In this document: positions 1-11,778 of the stretch, piece by piece
Numbering within the stretch: the stretch's first letter is position 1
How the letters are laid out: each line of letters begins with the position of its first letter
Assembly (NCBI RefSeq): GCF_010092445.1
Contig: NZ_CP048031.1
Span: 4,154,001-4,218,000 of the forward strand
DNA length: 64,000 bases
Source of the DNA: Shewanella sp. Arc9-LZ
Lineage (GTDB): Bacteria > Pseudomonadota > Gammaproteobacteria > Enterobacterales > Shewanellaceae
Reading direction: 5' to 3'
Translations under genes and position numbers: made by a program
The notes under the pieces: generated by a model
The model's database searches: none
What the model was told of the DNA's origin: nothing
The model's input: the letters and a program-made list of their open reading frames with translations, nothing else

Positions 1-1229
<1,229 letters not shown>

Positions 1230-1262
1230 TTAACAGATTTTAGGGGGTTATAGGCAAGTGTT

Positions 1263-1451
1263 TTATTGAAAAATGATCAATAAAACAATTCCTGCAGTAA
1301 CTAAACATCCACCTAAGCGTCTGAGAACATTTTGCTTTTGTGTAGAAAGCTCTAATAAATATTTTTGCCACTTGTTAGGAAAAAGTAACGGACCAAGCCC
1401 TTCAATAATTAAAACTAAGCCAAATGCGGTCATTAACAATGGTAAATTCAT
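1263..1451 (-). CDS. DUF2065 (YjeT-type) small inner-membrane protein
   Basis: A 62-residue protein with two hydrophobic helices (about 5-23 and 44-61) joined by a basic loop containing PNKWQKYL and LRRLGG, the pattern of the DUF2065/YjeT family. Function is unknown. It starts at ATG 1451 with an AGAGG-type ribosome site just upstream, and purA follows 69 bp downstream. In E. coli this gene sits between hflC and purA, but here no hflKC lies upstream. Instead there is a repeat-rich spacer and then rpsI, so the ancestral neighbourhood appears broken. Family assignment is good; the role is unassigned. Confidence 0.85.
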   Translation of the reverse strand: MNLPLLMTAFGLVLIIEGLGPLLFPNKWQKYLLELSTQKQNVLRRLGGCLVTAGIVLLIIFQ

Positions 1452-1470
1452 GTTTTAGCCTCTTTTTAAC

Positions 1471-1800
1471 TGATACCAATTCCATTAATTATGTAACCTC
1501 AACTCGGCATATAAATGAGGTTACATCATTATAAAAATTAAAGCTTAGTCATTAGCCACTATCAAACTTGTCATTTATTTTACTAACAAGGCGAATTGAC
1601 GCGTCAATAGCTGGCCTATTGCAAGCCTGCTTGTATAAAGAATAACGCAGTTAGCAAGACAAAGGACTGCTTGCGAGGCGTTTGTTATCTCAAGTTCAGG
1701 CTATGTACCTTTCGGCCGATGTTTCTGGCCTATTCACATTGATGCTATACAACATCATTAACCCACACAGCACATTTTACACGATAAATTTTAGACAATA
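1471..1800. repeat. Repeat-like non-coding spacer between DUF2065 gene and rpsI
   Basis: About 330 bp with no credible ORF. It opens with TGATACCAAT (1471-1480), a motif recurring in two other spacers of this window (20058 and 30896). It carries an 11-bp perfect inverted repeat, ATGTAACCTCA (1491-1501) with TGAGGTTACAT (1516-1526). The rest (about 1540-1760) has the look of a dispersed intergenic repeat or transposon relic, but I cannot prove copies elsewhere from this window. It lies where the usual hflC-yjeT-purA and rpsI neighbourhoods have been joined. Confidence 0.45.
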
Positions 1801-1827
1801 AAAAACCCAGCAAATGCTGGGTTTTTT
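1801..1827 (-). terminator. Rho-independent terminator of rplM-rpsI
   Basis: CCCAGCA/TGCTGGG stem with a 2-base AA loop, flanked by A-runs on one side and T-runs on the other, 17 bp after the rpsI stop. Read on the minus strand the stem is followed by TTTTTT, so it ends the ribosomal-protein operon. It could also work in the plus direction. Confidence 0.9.
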
Positions 1828-1843
1828 GAATCCAAAAAACGAA

Positions 1844-2236
1844 TTAACGCTTAGAGAACTGTGGCTTACGACGTGCTTTACGTAGACCAACTTTCTTACG
1901 TTCAACTTTACGTGCATCACGGGTAACAAAACCAGCGCTACGTAGAGTAGGACGTAAAGCTTCATCTAGTTGCAATAATGCACGGGTAATACCGTGACGA
2001 ATTGCACCAGCTTGGCCAGTAGTACCACCGCCCTTTACAGTTACATAGATGTCTAACTTATCAGTCATTTCAACTAATTCTAATGGTTGACGAACAACCA
2101 TACGAGCAGTTTCACGACCAAAATATACATCCAAAGGACGTTGGTTTACAACGATATTGCCACTACCTGCTTTAGCGAAAACGCGAGCTGTAGATGTTTT
2201 GCGACGGCCAGTGCCGTAGTACTGAGTTGCAGACAT
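1844..2236 (-). CDS. rpsI: 30S ribosomal protein S9
   Basis: 130 residues, the normal S9 length. The N-terminus [20 protein letters not shown] and the basic C-terminus ending RRKPQFSKR are diagnostic; the C-terminal tail reaches the P-site tRNA in the ribosome. It is second in the rplM-rpsI operon, 17 bp after rplM, with a GGGAGGAG-like ribosome site before ATG 2236. A strong terminator follows. Identification is secure. Confidence 0.98.
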   Translation of the reverse strand: MSATQYYGTGRRKTSTARVFAKAGSGNIVVNQRPLDVYFGRETARMVVRQPLELVEMTDKLDIYVTVKGGGTTGQAGAIRHGITRALLQLDEALRPTLRSAGFVTRDARKVERKKVGLRKARRKPQFSKR

Positions 2237-2253
2237 TTGCTTACTCCTCCCGT

Positions 2254-2682
2254 TTAGATATCAAGAACTTGTGGTTGTTGTGCAGCGTGGTTATGTTCTG
2301 TGCCAGCGTAAACTTTAAGCTTACGGAACATGGCACGGCCCAAAGGACCTTTTGGTAACATACCCTTAACTGCTTTCTCGATGATCATTTCAGGCTTATG
2401 AGCTTGAAGCTTCTCAAAGCTGATTTGCTTAATGCCACCAATGAAGCCTGAATGAGAGTAGTAAATCTTACCAGCAGCTTTATTACCAGTTACAGTCACT
2501 TTTTCAGCATTGATAACGATGATATAATCACCAGTGTCAACGTGTGGAGTGTATTCTGGCTTATGCTTGCCACGTAAGCGAGTTGCGATTTCAGTTGCGA
2601 TACGGCCTAAAGTTTTGCCTTCAGCGTCAACAACAAACCAGTCACGAGTTACAGTTTCTGGTGTAGCAGTAAAAGTCTTCAT
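2254..2682 (-). CDS. rplM: 50S ribosomal protein L13
   Basis: 142 residues, the family's usual length, an early-assembling 23S rRNA binding protein. Recognisable segments are [20 protein letters not shown] at the N-terminus, [17 protein letters not shown] in the middle, and the [20 protein letters not shown] stretch. First gene of the rplM-rpsI operon. Its 263-bp upstream gap holds the promoter and a possible leader hairpin; zapE lies beyond, as in E. coli. Confidence 0.98.
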   Translation of the reverse strand: MKTFTATPETVTRDWFVVDAEGKTLGRIATEIATRLRGKHKPEYTPHVDTGDYIIVINAEKVTVTGNKAAGKIYYSHSGFIGGIKQISFEKLQAHKPEMIIEKAVKGMLPKGPLGRAMFRKLKVYAGTEHNHAAQQPQVLDI

Positions 2683-2792
2683 TATTACAAAAACCCAAAG
2701 TTAATTTTCTGTCTCACATGCTGACTGCAGGTTGCAATCAACACAAAATTACCGATTCTTGCCCCTTCGAACATGAATATTGGCTTACAACT

Positions 2793-2810
2793 TCCGCCCA
2801 AATTGGCGGA
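2793..2810 (-). promoter_or_regulatory. Inverted repeat in the rplM leader or promoter region
   Basis: TCCGCC (2793-2798) and GGCGGA (2805-2810) around a 6-base centre, about 110 bp upstream of the rplM start. It could be a leader hairpin or the end signal of the preceding zapE transcript. The sequence does not decide; there is no T-run. Confidence 0.3.
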
Positions 2811-2945
2811 TTAACGCGGGCAGGTCGCAGATTATACGCAAAGCCACAGCAAAGATCACCTGCTTTCTGATAATATTTCAAATAAACTACTCAATGAGTG
2901 CTGAACAAAATATGCCCGAGTTTTCAAAAAGTACCGTTTGCAGGC

Positions 2946-4058
2946 TTAAGGTAAATGTTCCAGCGCCAGATACTCTCTTGATTGCATTTCAATCAGCCTT
3001 GAACGGCAGCGTCTGAACTCAAAATTTAGCTGGCCATCGGTATAAATATGTTCCAATTCGACTTGGGCTGAAATAATCAATTTGACATTTCTTTCGTAGA
3101 ATTCATCGACCATGGCCAAGAAGCGTCTGGCAATATCATCACCCGTTTGCTGCGATCCCATTTGCTCTAAACCACTCACCAGCACGGTATGATAGAGGCA
3201 AGCCATTTCCATGTAGTCACGTTGCGAGCGAGGCCCATCACATAAATCACGGAAGTTTATTAATAGTACTCCTTGTGACTGTTGACGAATACGAATTGCA
3301 CGCCCATCAACTTCTATAGAAGTGGTAAGCTTTTCAGATTCCGGCGCCAGTTGGTCAAAATAATGTATTAGATTGATGTCAGCTTGTTCATCGAGGGGAT
3401 AATGATAAATCTCCGCCTGCTCTAAAGTTCGCAAACGGTAATCAATTCCAGAATCAACATTTAAGACTTCACAGTGCTGATTAATCAAGGCAATGGCAGG
3501 TAAAAAACGCACCCGTTGTAAGCCATTTTTATATAATTCATCAGGAATGATGTTTGAGGTGGCCACGAGGGCAACCCCTTCTTTAAATAATGCTTGAAAT
3601 AACGTCCCTAACAGCATGGCATCGGTGATATCCGACACAAAGAATTCATCGAAACAGATGATTTGATATTGTGACGCCATCTTTTTAGCGATAGTAAGCA
3701 GAGGATCTTGTACGCCTTTGAGTTCACCTAAGTCATGGTGAATTTGATGCATGAATCGATGGAAATGAGCGCGTAATTTTAGCTCTGTAGGCAATGCATC
3801 AAAAAAGGTGTCCATTAGATAGGTTTTACCCCGGCCAACCCCCCCCCAAAGATACAAACCTTTTACTGGTGGAGGTGTAGACTTAATCCCTATTGCGCTA
3901 AACAATTTACTGACGCCAGATGCGGGTTTAGCAGCGACAATCAATTCATCATAGACTCGCTGTAGTGACTTAACCGCTTGTTCTTGTGCGGCATCATGTG
4001 AAAAATCATCTCGGGTAAGGTCTTGCTGATAATGCTGCCAAGGGGTTAACTGCGACAC
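2946..4058 (-). CDS. zapE: Cell division ATPase ZapE (AFG1 family)
   Basis: 370 residues, an AFG1-like P-loop ATPase that in E. coli acts at the constricting FtsZ ring. Walker A is GVGRGKT (about residues 73-79) and Walker B is IICFDEFFVSD (about 133-143). The conserved LYLWGGVGRGKTYLMD context and the FHRFMHQIHHDL segment are typical. Start at ATG 4058 is well placed. The neighbour rplM matches the E. coli order (yhcM near rplM). The 322-bp gap to degQ is divergent and must hold promoters for both genes. Confidence 0.93.
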   Translation of the reverse strand: MSQLTPWQHYQQDLTRDDFSHDAAQEQAVKSLQRVYDELIVAAKPASGVSKLFSAIGIKSTPPPVKGLYLWGGVGRGKTYLMDTFFDALPTELKLRAHFHRFMHQIHHDLGELKGVQDPLLTIAKKMASQYQIICFDEFFVSDITDAMLLGTLFQALFKEGVALVATSNIIPDELYKNGLQRVRFLPAIALINQHCEVLNVDSGIDYRLRTLEQAEIYHYPLDEQADINLIHYFDQLAPESEKLTTSIEVDGRAIRIRQQSQGVLLINFRDLCDGPRSQRDYMEMACLYHTVLVSGLEQMGSQQTGDDIARRFLAMVDEFYERNVKLIISAQVELEHIYTDGQLNFEFRRCRSRLIEMQSREYLALEHLP

Positions 4059-4162
4059 GATTACGACTCTCTTGCATCAAATAATTGCTGCGAATAATAA
4101 CATTAAATAATAAATACGAGTAATGGCTTCAACGGATCAAATTAACCTTTGTTAATAAAAAT

Positions 4163-4190
4163 GGAACTAACACGATGACCGTTACTCTGA
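4163..4190 (+). promoter_or_regulatory. Putative sigma-E promoter of degQ
   Basis: GGAACTA (4163-4169), 16 bp, then TCTGA (4186-4190). The known RpoE consensus is GGAACTT, about 16 bp, TCTGA, so only one -35 base differs. It points at degQ, whose start is about 190 bp downstream, giving a long leader. It fits a periplasmic protease in the envelope-stress regulon, next to degS, the protease that triggers that response. The match is read directly; activity is inferred. Confidence 0.6.
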
Positions 4191-4380
4191 TTGATTAACG
4201 TAAATTTGCTAATTGTTTGCTTATCATTGTGCTGACTTGCTCGCTATTGTAGAACATCATTAAACAAGCTCACGACAACACACTAACAAAAATGATTAAC
4301 GATATTTAACTTTGAAATCATGCCATCAAGCCACATATTTTATTTTATCAAGCTTGAATGCATACAGGAGCTATCCATAG

Positions 4381-5730
4381 ATGAAAACCAAATTAAGCTT
4401 ACTTTCTGCCGCGTTATTAACTGCATCGTTAGCCATGACACCCACGCTATCATTTGCTGCCATTCCACAAGCTGTCGACGGGCAAGCCATTCCTAGCTTA
4501 GCACCAATGTTAGAACGGACAACGCCAGCTGTTGTGTCGGTAGCAGTATCGGGTACCCAAGTTTCCAAGCAACGCGTACCAGATGTGTTTCGTTACTTCT
4601 TCGGTCCAAATGCACCACAAGAACAAGTTCAGGAACGTCCTTTTAGAGGTTTAGGTTCAGGGGTTATTATTGATGCCGACAAAGGCTACATCATAACCAA
4701 TAATCATGTCATTAATGGCGCTGACGACATTCAAATAGGCTTACACGACGGTCGTGAAGTTACAGCTAAGCTAATCGGTGCAGATAAAGAATCAGACATT
4801 GCCCTGCTTCAAATTGAAGCCAAAAACTTAATTGCTATTAAACAAACTGATTCTGACGAAATTCGCGTCGGTGATTTTGCTGTGGCCATTGGTAACCCAT
4901 TTGGTCTTGGACAAACCGTCACGTCAGGGATAGTCAGCGCGCTAGGCCGCAGTGGTTTAGGCATTGAAATGTTAGAAAACTTTATCCAAACCGATGCCGC
5001 TATAAATAGTGGTAACTCGGGCGGTGCATTAGTTAACTTAAAAGGTGAACTCATCGGAATTAACACCGCAATCGTGGCCCCTAATGGTGGTAACGTCGGT
5101 ATTGGTTTCGCGATTCCTGCCAATATGGTTAATAACCTTGTTGATCAAATTATTGAACACGGTGAAGTAAGACGTGGCGTACTAGGAGTATCAGGACGAG
5201 ACCTTGACAATGAACTTGCTAAAGCCTTTGGTTTAGACACTCAGCATGGTGGCTTTGTGAATGAAGTTATGCCAAAAAGTTCAGCTGACAAAGCCGGACT
5301 AAAAGCGGGTGACATTATTACCAGCCTGAATGGCCGCAGCATTAAGACTTTCCAAGAACTGCGCGCAAAAGTTGCCACTATGGGCGCGGGTGCAGAAGTA
5401 GAGTTTGGGATTATTCGTGACGGTGATAAAAAGACCATCAAAGCGACCTTAGGCGAAGCGGATAAAGTCGAAGCTGAAGCGGGTAACGTCCACCCTATGT
5501 TACAAGGCGCAACGTTAGAAGACAGCAAGAAAGGCATCCAGATCACTGAGATTGCTCAAGGCTCACCAGCTGCAATGAGCGGTTTGCAAAAAGGAGACTT
5601 AATTGTGGGACTTAACCGCAACAAAGTGACCAGTCTTAAAACATTAAAAGAAATGTTGAAAGACAATCAAAGCTCTGTAGCGCTAAAAATATTACGTGAC
5701 AACAACTTGCTCTACCTAGTTTTACGTTAA
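4381..5730 (+). CDS. degQ: Periplasmic serine endoprotease DegQ (HtrA family)
   Basis: 449 residues. A signal peptide (about 1-26, ending LSFA) directs it to the periplasm, where HtrA proteases degrade and chaperone misfolded envelope proteins. The trypsin-like triad is visible: His in ITNNHVINGADD, Asp in ESDIALLQI, Ser in GNSGGALVN. Two PDZ domains follow (about 250-345 and 365-449), as in DegQ/DegP and unlike DegS with one. The spacer to degS contains a strong terminator, so the pair is not simply one transcript. A sigma-E promoter match lies upstream. No third HtrA gene is visible here. Confidence 0.95.
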   Translation: MKTKLSLLSAALLTASLAMTPTLSFAAIPQAVDGQAIPSLAPMLERTTPAVVSVAVSGTQVSKQRVPDVFRYFFGPNAPQEQVQERPFRGLGSGVIIDADKGYIITNNHVINGADDIQIGLHDGREVTAKLIGADKESDIALLQIEAKNLIAIKQTDSDEIRVGDFAVAIGNPFGLGQTVTSGIVSALGRSGLGIEMLENFIQTDAAINSGNSGGALVNLKGELIGINTAIVAPNGGNVGIGFAIPANMVNNLVDQIIEHGEVRRGVLGVSGRDLDNELAKAFGLDTQHGGFVNEVMPKSSADKAGLKAGDIITSLNGRSIKTFQELRAKVATMGAGAEVEFGIIRDGDKKTIKATLGEADKVEAEAGNVHPMLQGATLEDSKKGIQITEIAQGSPAAMSGLQKGDLIVGLNRNKVTSLKTLKEMLKDNQSSVALKILRDNNLLYLVLR

Positions 5731-5800
5731 TATTGTCAAACCACTAGAATCGCACTCGATAACAACCATGAGTTTATTGAGTGTGACTTCAGTTAAGGAA

Positions 5801-5839
5801 TTAAGCATCGACAACCGTTTGGTCGATGCTTAATTTTTT
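5801..5839 (+). terminator. Rho-independent terminator after degQ
   Basis: A perfect 12-bp stem, TTAAGCATCGAC (5801-5812) with GTCGATGCTTAA (5822-5833), a 9-base loop, then TTTTTT. It lies 70 bp after the degQ stop and 48 bp before degS, so degS probably has its own promoter or depends on read-through. Confidence 0.9.
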
Positions 5840-5886
5840 GAGCTATGTTAATATAACAGCCATTTTTTTTAACAATTATTCATGCC

Positions 5887-6966
5887 ATGAACCTAAAAGA
5901 CACTTGCATCTATATAACTAAAGCTGTGGTATTTGGTCTGATCATGGCAGCAGTTTTTTTAGCCATAACCTCCTTGCTCCAAAACTCCCCGCTCAACCAT
6001 AGCTTAACGAATGTCAGCAATAATGGCTCAGAATTATCTTTTGCTAAAGCGGTCCGCCGTGCAGCCCCTGCCGTTGCTAATATTTATAGTCTTAGTATTG
6101 ATCAACATAACCCACTCAATTCAAGTTCACTTCAAGGTCTCGGCTCTGGAGTAATAATGAGTAAAGAAGGTTACGTATTAACCAATTACCATGTGATAAA
6201 AAAAGCCGATGAGATTGTGATTGCGCTGCAAGATGGGCGTAAATTTACCGCCGAAGTGGTTGGTTCCGATCCCGAAACTGATTTAGCAGTACTCAAGATT
6301 GAAGGTGACACTTTACCTATCGTACCGATTAATCTTAATAAGCTCGCCCAAGTAGGCGATGTGGTATTGGCCATTGGCAATCCTTATAATATTGGCCAAA
6401 CCATTACCCAAGGGATTATTAGTGCAACAGGACGTAACGGCTTAAGTTCAGGTTACTTAGACTTCCTACAAACTGATGCCGCCATTAATGCAGGCAATTC
6501 TGGTGGAGCTTTAATCGACACCAGTGGTGAATTAATTGGTATCAATACTGCCGCATTCCAAGTGGGTGGTGATAATGGGGGTAATGGGATTAGTTTCGCG
6601 ATTCCGATAAAGTTAGCTCACAGTATCATGGACAAATTGATTAAGCATGGTCGAGTTATCCGCGGTGCATTAGGCATTTCTGGTGAACCACTTAATCCCG
6701 TAATGGCCCAGATACTCAACTTACCTGATTTAAAAGGTGTGTTGGTTACAGGTATTGATCCTGGCGGACCAGCAGCACGTGCACGTTTATCTCCTAGAGA
6801 TGTTATTACTCAATATAATGACGAAGATGTTCCAGGTGTTGAAATGTTAATGGACAGAATTGCAGAAACTACCCCGGGTACTAAAGTCAACATGACCATT
6901 ATTCGTGAAGGTAAAAAGCAAACACTACCGGTGATTATTTCAGAAAAGATCACTGCAGCAGAGTAG
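5887..6966 (+). CDS. degS: Site-1 protease DegS, sensor of the sigma-E response
   Basis: 359 residues. DegS senses unassembled outer-membrane proteins through its PDZ domain and cuts the anti-sigma factor RseA. An N-terminal membrane anchor (about 10-30) replaces a cleavable signal. The triad is His in LTNYHVIKKADE, Asp in ETDLAVLKI and Ser in GNSGGALID. Only one PDZ domain follows (about 255-350), the hallmark separating DegS from DegQ. ATG 5887 has a weak ribosome site. A hairpin terminator follows the stop. Confidence 0.95.
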   Translation: MNLKDTCIYITKAVVFGLIMAAVFLAITSLLQNSPLNHSLTNVSNNGSELSFAKAVRRAAPAVANIYSLSIDQHNPLNSSSLQGLGSGVIMSKEGYVLTNYHVIKKADEIVIALQDGRKFTAEVVGSDPETDLAVLKIEGDTLPIVPINLNKLAQVGDVVLAIGNPYNIGQTITQGIISATGRNGLSSGYLDFLQTDAAINAGNSGGALIDTSGELIGINTAAFQVGGDNGGNGISFAIPIKLAHSIMDKLIKHGRVIRGALGISGEPLNPVMAQILNLPDLKGVLVTGIDPGGPAARARLSPRDVITQYNDEDVPGVEMLMDRIAETTPGTKVNMTIIREGKKQTLPVIISEKITAAE

Positions 6967-6998
6967 CAAACGCAAATATTCACAATGTATTTCGACAA

Positions 6999-7026
6999 AA
7001 AAACCATTCAAATGAATGGTTTTTTT
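6999..7026 (+). terminator. Terminator between degS and murA
   Basis: ACCATTCA (7003-7010) and TGAATGGT (7013-7020) with a 2-base loop, A-run before and T7 after. It ends degS. The A-run would also give T's on the minus strand for the convergent murA operon. Confidence 0.88.
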
Positions 7027-7078
7027 ATGCGTCAGCAGTAATGTTTATGACGACTGCACTTGATCTATTTCACACCAG

Positions 7079-8353
<1,275 letters not shown>

Positions 8354-8605
8354 TTACATATTGAAAAGTTTTTCACGCTTCCACTGGGTAGGCGTAAAAG
8401 TTTTAATCGTTAACGCGTGCAATTCACCACTGGCAATTTGCTCAGCTAAAGGAGTATAAATCGCCTGCTGTTGTTTTACACGGCTCATGCCTTCGAAGCA
8501 TTCACCCACGGCGACCACTTTGTAATGGCTGCCATCAGAGGTCACATGTGCTTCTGTTAGCGACAACGCCTCTGTTAAAATCTGTTCAATAACCTTGCAT
8601 TCCAT
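8354..8605 (-). CDS. ibaG: BolA-family protein IbaG
   Basis: 83 residues of the BolA/YrbA fold, which partners monothiol glutaredoxins in iron-sulfur handling and acid stress. The segment VTSDGSHYKVVAVGECFEGMSRVKQQQAIY is clear family signature, with the conserved His and Cys positions that can bind a shared Fe-S cluster. It lies between mlaB and murA, the position of ibaG (yrbA) in E. coli, and gene order separates it from bolA itself. Confidence 0.92.
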   Translation of the reverse strand: MECKVIEQILTEALSLTEAHVTSDGSHYKVVAVGECFEGMSRVKQQQAIYTPLAEQIASGELHALTIKTFTPTQWKREKLFNM

Positions 8606-8632
8606 GAAATCAATTACCTTTACTATTTGAGA

Positions 8633-8932
8633 CTATATTTGGCTGAAAAAAGCGTCTAAATCATAAAGCTCAATCATTTTCTTGAGCTGATCACTTGGAT
8701 TAACCAATTGACGTGACACACTTGTTTCTTGGCTACTTGAAGCATGTAGTTTGATAAACGCTAATAACAATGCAACACCTGCACTGTCGACGTATTCCAA
8801 TGCTGATAAGTCTACCACTTGAGTAGATGCAGTAAACAATTCATGGCGTTTAGGCCACAATTGTTTTACATCATCTTGTGTTAACCGACCGCTGACAATG
8901 CAACGTTGCTCTTGTTGATTAAAGGTAATCAC
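8633..8932 (-). CDS. mlaB: MlaB, STAS-domain subunit of the phospholipid transporter
   Basis: 99 residues forming one STAS domain. MlaB binds the MlaF ATPase and supports assembly of the MlaFEDB inner-membrane complex that moves phospholipids between the membranes. The segment VVDLSALEYVDSAGVALLLAFI holds the conserved Asp-Ser of STAS proteins. Its start overlaps the end of mlaC by 4 bp, implying translational coupling. Confidence 0.9.
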   Translation of the reverse strand: MITFNQQEQRCIVSGRLTQDDVKQLWPKRHELFTASTQVVDLSALEYVDSAGVALLLAFIKLHASSSQETSVSRQLVNPSDQLKKMIELYDLDAFFSQI

Positions 8933-9597
8933 GCAGCGGCTGCTTCTTTTGCTGGTTGGCGATCAATATTCTGTTGGGTTTTATCATTCAACATTGTAAT
9001 CACCGCTTCAATACCTTGCTGACGGATTAAGTTTGAAATTTCAGACTGTTTAGAGGCGAGTAAACTCACCCCTTCCGCCACTAAATCAAATGCTTTCCAA
9101 GTGTTGTCTTTCAGACGACGCGCTTTAAATTGAATTTTAATCGGTGGACGACCTTTTTCGATAATCTGCACGTTTACTTCAACTATTTTTTCGTCGCTAA
9201 AATCACTCGGCGGATCAAAGGCCACTTTTTGATCGGTATATTCTGTTAATGCTTGAGCATAAGTTGCGACTAAATAGCCTTCGAAAGCCTCAACAAAACG
9301 ATTACGTTGATCTACGGTGGTATCACTTAAATACTGCCCCATGACTTTATACGCAGCGTATTTATAATCGACGTAAGGCATAAGCTCTTCACGTACAATC
9401 ACTTTTAAATGACTTAAATCGGCATTAATTAATTCTTTATCTGATTTAAACCGATCAAAGGTCATATTGGCTACTTGTTTAATCATCTCATAAGGATCAC
9501 TAGTATTCACCTCATCATTAGCAGCCGTAGCACCTTGGCTGATAACAGCACTGCCCACTAGGCATAAAGCTATAACACGACTAAAAAACGTTTTCAT
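8929..9597 (-). CDS. mlaC: MlaC, periplasmic phospholipid-binding protein
   Basis: 222 residues from ATG 9597. That start begins MKTFFSRVIALCLVGSAVIS, a proper signal peptide; a longer frame to 9648 would put 17 unlikely residues in front of it. MlaC ferries phospholipids across the periplasm between MlaA-OmpC and MlaFEDB. Family segments such as DLSHLKVIVREELMPYVDYKYAAYKVMGQ (Tol-Ttg2D fold) are clear. It starts 10 bp after mlaD and overlaps mlaB by 4 bp. Confidence 0.94.
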   Translation of the reverse strand: MKTFFSRVIALCLVGSAVISQGATAANDEVNTSDPYEMIKQVANMTFDRFKSDKELINADLSHLKVIVREELMPYVDYKYAAYKVMGQYLSDTTVDQRNRFVEAFEGYLVATYAQALTEYTDQKVAFDPPSDFSDEKIVEVNVQIIEKGRPPIKIQFKARRLKDNTWKAFDLVAEGVSLLASKQSEISNLIRQQGIEAVITMLNDKTQQNIDRQPAKEAAAA

Positions 9598-9607
9598 AAT
9601 AGGGATC

Positions 9608-10081
9608 CTATTTATCTTTAGATGACATGCTGTATAACAGCTGACCAATTAAATCTTCTAAAATCAATGCACCACGCGTGTCATGTACTTTATCACCATC
9701 GGCAAGCATCGAAATATCATCGTCCATAAATCCAGGTGTTAGACCAATAAACTGCTCCCCAAGTAACCCTGAAGTCAAAATGGCCAAACTGCTGGTTTCG
9801 GGGAATTTATCAAAACGCTTATCCATTGTTAACGTCACAACAGGCACTAATTTATGACTATCAAGGGTAACATCAGTCACGCGTCCGACAACGACTCCGC
9901 CAACTTTTACCGGCGAACGTACTTTTAGGCCACCGATATTATTAAACTCAGCCACCAAGGTATAAGTCTGGGCATTGGATTTTACTTTCACATTAGCAAC
10001 GTTGAATACTAATACGCAAAATGCCAACAAACCTGACAATAAAAATACACCTACTAATAACTCTATTTTCCGTGTCAACAT
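9608..10081 (-). CDS. mlaD: MlaD, MCE-domain subunit of the phospholipid transporter
   Basis: 157 residues: one N-terminal membrane helix (about 7-28) and one MCE domain (about 38-118) with the typical NIGGLKVRSPVKVGGVVVGRV segment. MCE subunits form a hexameric ring through which lipid passes. It is somewhat shorter than E. coli MlaD (about 183), mainly at the C-terminus. It lies between mlaE and mlaC in operon order. Confidence 0.94.
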   Translation of the reverse strand: MLTRKIELLVGVFLLSGLLAFCVLVFNVANVKVKSNAQTYTLVAEFNNIGGLKVRSPVKVGGVVVGRVTDVTLDSHKLVPVVTLTMDKRFDKFPETSSLAILTSGLLGEQFIGLTPGFMDDDISMLADGDKVHDTRGALILEDLIGQLLYSMSSKDK

Positions 10082-10122
10082 ACTATTAAACCACTTAAAT
10101 TAATCTAAACAATGAAAAAATC

Positions 10123-10908
10123 TTAATTTCCAAACATGATTGCCGTAAGCAAAAAGTCCAGCGCTAAAACAGCTAAGCTTGCCTGCACAACCGTTGAGGT
10201 TGTCGCACGACTGATGCCTTCTGGATTGGGTTGAACTTCATAACCTCGGTACAAGGCTATCCATGTCACCACCACACCAAAAATAGCACTTTTTATCAAA
10301 CAGTTAACAATATCTTGTCGCCACTCAACCGATGCTTGAAGAATAGACCAAAACGCACCACTATCAATGCCTTTCCATTCAACACCGACTAAGTGCCCAC
10401 CTAAAATACCCACTAGACTAAACATTAACGCCAGTAATGGCATGCTAATGACACCCGCCCAAAAACGCGGTGCGATGATTTGCCTTAATGGGTCTATCGC
10501 CATCATCTCTAAACTCGACAATTGCTCTGTCGATTTCATTAAGCCTATTTCGGCGGTTAACGCTGAACCTGCTCGTCCGGCAAATAATAATGCAGCAACG
10601 ACAGGCCCAAGTTCGCGTAATAAGCTTAACGCTACCATTGGGCCTAAGCTTTCTTCAGTGCCAAACCCAACTAAAATATTATATCCCTGCAGAGCCAATA
10701 CCATGCCAATAAACAAACCGGACACTAAAATGATGACCATTGAACGAACACCAAGCACATAAACTTGCTTAATCAGTAATGGGGTACCTTTTTTGATGTT
10801 AGGAAAATGCGCAATCGCGCGCCATAACATGATGCCCGCTCGACCATAACCCTGCACCAATCTCAGTGCATATTTGCCGGTGTCGGCAATATAATCAATT
10901 ACGCCCAC
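10123..10908 (-). CDS. mlaE: MlaE, permease of the phospholipid transporter
   Basis: 261 residues starting at GTG 10908 ([20 protein letters not shown]). An AGGAG ribosome site lies 7-8 bases before this GTG, and the length matches E. coli MlaE (260). A longer 304-residue frame begins inside mlaF and has no support. Multiple membrane helices and the [20 protein letters not shown] segment (permease coupling region) identify the family. It overlaps the end of mlaF by 14 bp. Confidence 0.93.
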   Translation of the reverse strand: MGVIDYIADTGKYALRLVQGYGRAGIMLWRAIAHFPNIKKGTPLLIKQVYVLGVRSMVIILVSGLFIGMVLALQGYNILVGFGTEESLGPMVALSLLRELGPVVAALLFAGRAGSALTAEIGLMKSTEQLSSLEMMAIDPLRQIIAPRFWAGVISMPLLALMFSLVGILGGHLVGVEWKGIDSGAFWSILQASVEWRQDIVNCLIKSAIFGVVVTWIALYRGYEVQPNPEGISRATTSTVVQASLAVLALDFLLTAIMFGN

Positions 10909-11719
10909 GAAGTAGCTCCTCTTGATAATCCTCTGCAGGATAATGGAATGGCACAGGGCCATCTGGCGCGCCTTTGATAAACTGGACCAGTTGTGGATTG
11001 TCAGATTGACGTAATTGCTCTGGTGTTCCATGTGCAATGACTTTTTTATCGGCTATCACATAGACATAATCTGCAATACCTAATACTTCATCTACATCAT
11101 GAGAAACCACTACTGAAGTGAGTTTTAATGAATCCGACAACTCACGAATAAGTTTTACTAGCATGCCCATTGAAATAGGATCTTGTCCGGCAAAGGGCTC
11201 ATCGTACAGCACCATCTCAGGTTCAAGTGCAATCGCTCGCGCCAATGCGGCTCGACGCTGCATACCACCAGATAACTCATTAGGCATCATATACGCGGCA
11301 CCGCGAAGTCCGACAGCTTGCAGCTTCATCAATACAATGGAGCGGATAATCTCTTCAGGTAATCCAGAATGCTCTCTTAATGCAAACGCGACATTATCGA
11401 AAACATTAAGGTCGGTAAACATTGCACCACTTTGAAATAGCATACTCATGCGCTTACGCAACTCAAACAGATCTTTGCGTTTAAGCTTATGTATATCATG
11501 GCCATCGAATAAAACTTGCCCACTGTTGGGGGTTAACTGTCCGCCAATCAATTTTAATAGGGTGGTTTTACCGATACCGCTGGGCCCCATGATAGCGGTT
11601 ACTTTACCTTTGGGAATCGATAAAGAAATATCTTCATAAATCACGTGTGAACCATGGCTAAACGCTAAATGGTTAACTTCGACCAAAGGTTTATTAATTG
11701 ATTTGCTCATATCAGACAT
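10895..11719 (-). CDS. mlaF: MlaF, ATPase of the phospholipid transporter
   Basis: 274 residues of an ABC ATPase. Walker A is GPSGIGKTT (about residues 45-53), the signature is LSGGMQRR, and Walker B is [13 protein letters not shown], followed by the H-loop SHDVDE. MlaF powers phospholipid movement with MlaE, MlaD and MlaB. It is the first gene of the mlaFEDCB-ibaG-murA operon and diverges from yrbG across a 188-bp gap. Confidence 0.95.
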   Translation of the reverse strand: MSDMSKSINKPLVEVNHLAFSHGSHVIYEDISLSIPKGKVTAIMGPSGIGKTTLLKLIGGQLTPNSGQVLFDGHDIHKLKRKDLFELRKRMSMLFQSGAMFTDLNVFDNVAFALREHSGLPEEIIRSIVLMKLQAVGLRGAAYMMPNELSGGMQRRAALARAIALEPEMVLYDEPFAGQDPISMGMLVKLIRELSDSLKLTSVVVSHDVDEVLGIADYVYVIADKKVIAHGTPEQLRQSDNPQLVQFIKGAPDGPVPFHYPAEDYQEELLRGRN

Positions 11720-11778
11720 TGGCGTTGAGGAGATAACAGCCTTCCTTGCTTTAAGTTGAAGAGTAAATTGTACTGTAA

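Noticed and set aside
2780..3016. 78-codon plus-strand ORF overlapping the zapE end
   Set aside because: It lies mostly antisense to zapE, has no ribosome site and no protein-like composition.
10123..11037. Longer MlaE starting at 11037
   Set aside because: That start lies inside mlaF and adds 43 unrelated residues; GTG 10908 has an AGGAG site and gives the family length.
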